Shown here: positions 15,056-19,051 of the stretch, one piece after another
Layout of the letters: the number at the start of each line of letters is the position of its first letter
Numbering within the stretch: position 1 is the first letter of the stretch
Source of the DNA: Crocinitomicaceae bacterium
GTDB lineage: Bacteria; Bacteroidota; Bacteroidia; Flavobacteriales_D; Crocinitomicaceae
Assembly (NCBI GenBank): GCA_013215515.1
Contig: JABSPC010000012.1
Location: 1 to 19,051 of the forward strand
DNA: 19,051 bases
Direction: 5' to 3'
Position numbers and translations under genes: made by a program
The notes under the pieces: model-generated
What the model was told of the DNA's origin: nothing
What the model saw: the letters and a program-made list of their open reading frames with translations, nothing else
The model's database searches: none

Positions 15056-16380
15056 TTTGCCAAAATATTTTGCCACCACTTTGGCTTGTTAGAAACTAGT
15101 TGTGTGCCAAACTGAGCATTGAATTTCTGAATGATATCATCTTCATGTTTTCTGGAAAATTCTGGATCGAAATTCGCGGATTTTAAATCCAAGAGTACTT
15201 CTTCTATGGTTGCATCTGTGTTCAGCCATTCATTGAAAACTAAATGTCTCAAACGAATTCCGAAGTTATTTATTCCACAAAAACGGCGCGTTTCTTTATT
15301 GAAAACAAAGTGCAATAGAACGTCATCTTTGGGATGCTGATAAATGAAATTGTGAAGATGGTCTTGCCTATTATTCGGCACGTAACCATACGTTTGATAT
15401 TCGATTTCAAAGAACTTTGCCGAGTTGAACCATTGTCCAGGTGTATATTCAGTACGTGTTTGCGTAATGGTTTTTGCAACCGTTTCTCCCATAAATTTAC
15501 CTGTATACCATACTTGTTCGAGCGGGCGTCGTCCTTTAATGGGGTCTCTAAGTTCAGCGCAGTCGCCAATTGCATATACGTCTTTAGCAGATGTTTCTAA
15601 AAAGCGATTCACTAGAATTCCGGCGTTCGTTTCAATGCCACTTGGTTTTATAAATTCAATATTCGGAACGACTCCAATTGTTAGCCCAACGAATTGGCAA
15701 TCGATCTTTTTTCCTTCTTTGGTTATAATTCCAGATGCACGGTTGTTTTTATCGGCGAGAATCTCATTCAACTCTTCTTCATAATGCATTGTGAGGCCAT
15801 TGTACTTCTCCAGATGTTTCATGATGAAGAGAGAATCTTCATCGGGAAAAATAATGTTCCAAAAGCATTTTTCACGAATAAGAAAATCGACTTTAATGTT
15901 TCTTGATAAGAACATTTCTGCCATTTCAATTCCAATTAATCCTCCACCAACGACAACTGCAGACGTAATACCTTTGGAATTTTCTTCCATCGATTCAAGA
16001 TCTTGTTTTGAATAAAGTCCTTGGACTCCTTTAGCTTCATGTCCTTTCCAATTGAAGGTTCTAGGTTTTGATCCTGTAGCTAAAATTAATTTCGAATAAG
16101 AGATTTGATCTCCATTCTCCATTGTGAGGAATTTGCTCTCAGTATCAATAGAATCAACTCTTGCGTGAATAAGATTGATGTCATTGTCTTTCCAGAAATG
16201 ATCTTCGTAAGGTTGCGTGTGCTCGAATTTCATATGTCCCATATAAACATACATGAGCGCGGTTCTAGAAAAGAAGTACTTCGATTCAGAAGAAATAATA
16301 GTTATCGGATTGGCGCTGCGCTTGCGAATGTTTCTCGCTGCAGTTACTCCTGAAATTCCATTTCCGATAATTAATATCAT
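15052..16380 (-). CDS. FAD/NAD(P)-dependent oxidoreductase
   Basis: 442 residues. A Rossmann FAD site GNGISG (6-11) starts the protein, followed by ATGSKP (101-106), an NAD(P) site VVVGGGLIGIE (142-152) and the FAD C-terminal signature YAIGDCAE (269-276). This is the two-dinucleotide-fold flavoprotein pattern shared by nitrite-reductase, rubredoxin-reductase and NADH-oxidase-like enzymes. The C-terminal 150 residues (FFEIEYQTYG, HLHNFIYQHP, GIRLRHLVFNEWL) are unlike the usual dimerisation domain of pyruvate-type reductases and look specific to this branch. It probably takes electrons from NAD(P)H, or gives them to it, in exchange with the 4Fe-4S membrane protein, whose ATG overlaps this stop codon. 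The substrate is unknown. Confidence 0.85.
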   Translation of the reverse strand: MILIIGNGISGVTAARNIRKRSANPITIISSESKYFFSRTALMYVYMGHMKFEHTQPYEDHFWKDNDINLIHARVDSIDTESKFLTMENGDQISYSKLILATGSKPRTFNWKGHEAKGVQGLYSKQDLESMEENSKGITSAVVVGGGLIGIEMAEMFLSRNIKVDFLIREKCFWNIIFPDEDSLFIMKHLEKYNGLTMHYEEELNEILADKNNRASGIITKEGKKIDCQFVGLTIGVVPNIEFIKPSGIETNAGILVNRFLETSAKDVYAIGDCAELRDPIKGRRPLEQVWYTGKFMGETVAKTITQTRTEYTPGQWFNSAKFFEIEYQTYGYVPNNRQDHLHNFIYQHPKDDVLLHFVFNKETRRFCGINNFGIRLRHLVFNEWLNTDATIEEVLLDLKSANFDPEFSRKHEDDIIQKFNAQFGTQLVSNKPKWWQNILAK

Positions 16381-16446
16381 TCTTGAGTTTTAGTTGAATT
16401 GAATTTTTGACGATTTGAGTTAGCTTGGCTTACAATCAATTTGAAA

Positions 16447-17550
16447 TTATTGAATTACTTCAATTGTCTTTTCCCAGTTTCGAACCTTTACAACGCCGGA
16501 TTTATTTTTAATTGAAATAGTTCCTCTGAGTGTCAAAATTCCAACTTTTGGATTGGCCAATGAGATGGTAGCTTTTCCTTCACGATAACTAATTTTCGCA
16601 TTGGGATTATTTTCTATTGTCACAATTGGCGGATTGCTATCGTCGTGGACCATGAGAGCAAGTGTAAGATCAATACCTTGTCCCGACTTTATTGCTTCCG
16701 GTCCTTCTACAATTGGCTCAAATTTATTAAAAGAAAATTCACCAGTTGAGATTTTTTGTTTCCAAAGGCCCAAGGCTGTGGCGCGTGCATCAAGAATATT
16801 ACTTTCTACACTGGTTAAAACAGACAATGAACCTATCAAAGTTTGCGGATCGATGCTTTTTAATTCCATAGAGGCCTGGGTTAATTTCAAGTTAATTTCA
16901 ATTAAACCTTCCACGTCATCTGGATTAATTTGGTCGTCCTGATCCTTAAAATGCCATGTAATGCCATTATTAATGTCATTTCTAGTTTTCCCTATTACTG
17001 TTTTTATCGAGTTGCAATAAAAATCTTTCCCTCCCCACTCATAAGTTCCTGTTAATTGAGTGAGATCATCTTTCAATTGAATTATTTTCTTTTGCAATTC
17101 AGGAATTGTTATAGATGCCGTTGTGGTTGGCTCTTTTAATTCCTGAAATGCGAAATTGGTAACTATAAGACCATTGGGGTCGCCAATTTCAAACGTTTGA
17201 ATCGATTCGTTTGCATCCGAAAGAAGTGATTTTTTTAATCCAGTAATGTAATCACATACTTTTTTCATTTCTAAATCAATTTTGTCAAATCGATCTAGTG
17301 CGCTTTTGACTGCGTTTTTTTTATACTCGTCTTCTTTTCTTCCCATTGCATTTAAATATGAGAATTCTGCTCTTACAGAATACAAATATCCAGAGCCTCG
17401 ATAATACTGAGCTTCATTTGACTCCTGCACGGAATGAGCCATATAAATCATCGTTTTGACATCAATTTCTCGTTGGCTTTCCGAGTTGCAACTCACAAAT
17501 AACAAAAGAACACTTGCGGCCATAAATGTTTTTATACAAATAGATTTCAT
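16447..17550 (-). CDS. GldM-like lipoprotein without a transmembrane helix
   Basis: 367 residues. The signal is a lipobox (LLLFVSC, lipidated Cys21) rather than the transmembrane helix found in GldM. Residues about 28-270 are helical and follow the GldM N-domain line: an opening like GldM's first periplasmic helix, a CDYITGLKKSLL stretch resembling its YIGTLK region, a WHFKDQ stretch, then SLSVLTSVESNILDARATAL resembling its NDVKKTEADVYNSAL helix. Residues 271-367 form a beta domain (EFSFNKFEPIVEGPEAIKSG ... KATISL ... LTLRGTISIKNKSG), close to the first beta domain of GldM. GldM/GldL is the proton-driven motor of T9SS and gliding. A lipidated, shorter paralogue could be a periplasmic partner or regulator; the function is not shown. 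Match by eye only. Confidence 0.65.
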   Translation of the reverse strand: MKSICIKTFMAASVLLLFVSCNSESQREIDVKTMIYMAHSVQESNEAQYYRGSGYLYSVRAEFSYLNAMGRKEDEYKKNAVKSALDRFDKIDLEMKKVCDYITGLKKSLLSDANESIQTFEIGDPNGLIVTNFAFQELKEPTTTASITIPELQKKIIQLKDDLTQLTGTYEWGGKDFYCNSIKTVIGKTRNDINNGITWHFKDQDDQINPDDVEGLIEINLKLTQASMELKSIDPQTLIGSLSVLTSVESNILDARATALGLWKQKISTGEFSFNKFEPIVEGPEAIKSGQGIDLTLALMVHDDSNPPIVTIENNPNAKISYREGKATISLANPKVGILTLRGTISIKNKSGVVKVRNWEKTIEVIQ

Positions 17551-17583
17551 AAAAATAGTTTGGATTATAATTTTCTCCTTTGC

Positions 17584-17612
17584 TAAAGATAATTGAATAT
17601 TTCGTTCACAAA
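17584..17612 (-). promoter_or_regulatory. Candidate promoter for the GldM-like gene and the downstream run
   Basis: On the minus strand TTTG (17612-17609) and TATCTTTA (17591-17584, one mismatch to TAnnTTTG) are separated by 17 bases, about 34 bases before the ATG at 17550. The element lies within the terminator of the upstream gene. Since the downstream genes have gaps of only 4-66 bases, this could drive the whole 17550-9125 run. Confidence 0.3.
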
Positions 17613-17637
17613 AAAGGCCACTCTTTCGAATGGCCTT
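17610..17637 (-). terminator. Rho-independent terminator of the right T9SS protein
   Basis: On the minus strand AAGGCCA (17637-17631) pairs with TGGCCTT (17620-17614) across a 10-base loop and is followed by T residues (17613-17610). It lies about 25 bases after the TAA of the T9SS protein gene at 17662. Confidence 0.85.
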
Positions 17638-17661
17638 GATATATGATTCGGATTTTATCTT

Positions 17662-19051
17662 CTAATTGATAATAACAATCTCTCTCGTAAATGTTCCTTT
17701 TTCGGTAGTGACAATTACAAAGTAGTTTCCATTTTTCAATTCAGCTCCATTCACTGTTCTATCCGCCAAGTTGATTGGGAGTGAAATAGCTCTTCCTAAT
17801 ACATCAACAATTTGAATCGACTCGATCCTTCCAAGTGTTGATACCGTGAAGTTGCCTTGCGTTGGATTTGGATATATAGTTAAGTTCTCAATATCTATTT
17901 CTTCAATAGCCGCAAAGTTTACTAAAATACAATCTGATGTATCCACGCAACCGCCTTGTGTGATTTCAACAGCATAAAGACCTGTAGAAGTTGCATCGTA
18001 GAATTGATTCACCTCACCAGGGATGATTGCATAATTTGCTTCACATTCTAGCCATTGGTATGCTGCAACAAGAGCTGTAGCGTTTAATTGAGATCCGACC
18101 AATTGAGCTCCATTGTCAATCGCCCCGTTCAAAATGTTTTGAGTTTGAGTACTGATATTTCCAGAACCATCATCAAATGACCATATAATTACCGATGCGC
18201 CAGGTGTCGAGACAGGGAAAGTAGTAGTAGTTGTTCCTGTAATCGTTCCCATACAGTTATCAGTCGCTGTTGGTGCTGTCACCGATGATACATCACACAT
18301 ATCAGATAAATCAGGTAAACTCACGCTATCTGCAACTGGTGCTGTGGCGTCCGTTAAAATAATAGTTTGAGTTTGAGTTAGAACGTTACCTTGTCCATCA
18401 TCATACGTCCAAGTAACCAGAGTTGATCCAGGAGTGATAATTGGCATCGTTACATCTGGAACACCATTAATCTGTGCCCCACAATCATTTGTAGCTGTAG
18501 GAGGAACAGGATCAGAAAAGCATTCGTCGTTAACATCTAACAAAGTTGCAACGTCAATGGTCATTGTCGTTGGAGTACATAAAACAGTAATTATAACTGA
18601 TCCATCACCAATATTTGTTCCCGCTAACTCAGTCATATTTGTTCCGATACTGTATGAACCTCCGCCACCACCACCGGCACGAATTGATCCACCACCGCAG
18701 TTTCCGTAGTGTTGACCTCCAGCACCACCAGAGTATCCACCGCCCCCCCCACCTCCGACAGTATTACAAGTTCCAGAACCACCTCCGCCGAAGCCGCCAA
18801 ATGGGTCTACGAAGCAAGCTCCATCCATTCTTCCAGGTGCTCCACCAATTCCTCCATTAAGAAAAGAAAGGCCACCGAATCCGTTATTGTTAGATCCGCC
18901 TGTATTTGGAGAACCGCCATCCGTTAAGAAACCGCCACCGGCTCCTCCGTTATTATCGCTTGTAAAGCATGCACCACCGCCATTACCTGCAATTCCACCT
19001 GCAATTACATTCATACTGCACATGGTACCATCATTCGTTATTACAGAGGCA
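17662..19051 (-). CDS. T9SS-secreted polyglycine/HYR-domain surface protein (5' end outside the window)
   Basis: The frame is open to the last base; the Met at 19023 is internal, because nine further sense codons (ending SVITNDGT) precede it in the window. The N-terminal visible half is a long glycine-rich region with scattered Cys (GGGGGGGYSGGAGG, AGGGGGGSYSIG, GDGSVIIT), the ALK/LTK-type glycine-rich pattern. Two HYR-like modules (18124-18555), an AYQWLEC ... GGCVDTSDC Ig-like segment and a type A T9SS sorting domain (LTIYPNPTQGNF ... REIVIIN) follow. It is the same architecture as the gene at the left edge but with two visible HYR modules instead of three. The expected location is the cell surface after T9SS export. 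An adhesive or matrix role is inferred. Confidence 0.87.
   Translation of the reverse strand, partial: ASVITNDGTMCSMNVIAGGIAGNGGGACFTSDNNGGAGGGFLTDGGSPNTGGSNNNGFGGLSFLNGGIGGAPGRMDGACFVDPFGGFGGGGSGTCNTVGGGGGGGYSGGAGGQHYGNCGGGSIRAGGGGGGSYSIGTNMTELAGTNIGDGSVIITVLCTPTTMTIDVATLLDVNDECFSDPVPPTATNDCGAQINGVPDVTMPIITPGSTLVTWTYDDGQGNVLTQTQTIILTDATAPVADSVSLPDLSDMCDVSSVTAPTATDNCMGTITGTTTTTFPVSTPGASVIIWSFDDGSGNISTQTQNILNGAIDNGAQLVGSQLNATALVAAYQWLECEANYAIIPGEVNQFYDATSTGLYAVEITQGGCVDTSDCILVNFAAIEEIDIENLTIYPNPTQGNFTVSTLGRIESIQIVDVLGRAISLPINLADRTVNGAELKNGNYFVIVTTEKGTFTREIVIIN
18124..18555 (-). repeat. Two tandem HYR-like modules inside the right secreted protein
   Basis: Two protein repeats of about 72 residues. 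Both share the PTATND/PTATDNC motif, an ITG or ING turn, an -FP- or -MPI- strand, a TWTYDDGQGN or IWSFDDGSGN turn and a closing TQTQ. They match the modules of the left gene in order and spacing. Confidence 0.72.

Noticed and set aside
15425..15784. Plus-strand open frame inside the oxidoreductase gene
   Set aside because: The opposite strand encodes a flavoprotein with FAD and NAD(P) motifs; this frame has no recognisable feature.
16381..16446. Terminator between the GldM-like gene and the oxidoreductase gene
   Set aside because: Only AT-rich sequence with no stable GC stem and T-run was found, so the two genes may be co-transcribed.
18434..18927. Plus-strand Pro/His/Ser-rich open frames opposite the right glycine-rich region
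   Set aside because: Same shadow effect; the minus-strand frame carries the HYR and polyglycine motifs.

Overview
The window looks like chromosomal DNA of a marine or aquatic Bacteroidota, most likely a Flavobacteriales/Crocinitomicaceae-type bacterium. Reasons: the DNA is AT-rich; lipoproteins and signal peptides have the usual Bacteroidota look (ends such as LFAQ and SCS); three proteins end in type IX secretion system (T9SS) C-terminal sorting domains; there are a GldM-like protein and a DUF5777 beta-barrel; and possible TAnnTTTG-type promoter elements are present. No tRNA, rRNA, insertion sequence, phage gene or CRISPR array was found.

Layout. (1) Positions 1-1311 hold the 3' part of a T9SS-secreted protein with a polyglycine domain, three HYR-like modules and a sorting domain. 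Its architectural twin enters from the right edge on the opposite strand (17662-19051), so the window is framed by two convergent paralogues. (2) Positions 1485-4683 are a compact plus-strand redox cluster: a membrane-anchored diheme cytochrome c, a DUF5777 outer-membrane beta-barrel, a small lipoprotein with a CX4CH heme-like motif, and a T9SS-targeted protein with a CxxCH motif. (3) Positions 4805-7325 hold a conserved protein of unknown function (minus strand), a lipoprotein of possible DUF4836 type, and msrB. (4) Positions 7366-7790 hold a decayed multiheme cytochrome lipoprotein with a frameshift, an in-frame TAA and a lost heme site. (5) Next come a lytic transglycosylase (minus) and yidD (plus).

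(6) Positions 9125-17550 are a long minus-strand gene run, probably one operon or two overlapping units. In transcription order it carries a GldM-like lipoprotein, an FAD/NAD(P) oxidoreductase, a polytopic 4Fe-4S protein (ATGA overlap with the previous gene), a DPM1-like GT2 transferase, a cellulose-synthase-like GT2 with an added periplasmic N-terminal domain, and a GT-C polyprenyl-phosphate-sugar transferase. The three glycosyltransferases together look like a small surface-glycan pathway: make lipid-linked hexose, polymerise sugar across the membrane, and add sugar on the periplasmic side.

The most interesting systems are the cytochrome/beta-barrel/T9SS cluster, which has the parts expected of a route for electrons across the outer membrane; the lipidated GldM-like protein without a transmembrane helix; and the glycosyltransferase with a fused periplasmic domain. 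All functional links between neighbours are inferred from order and motifs, not shown.
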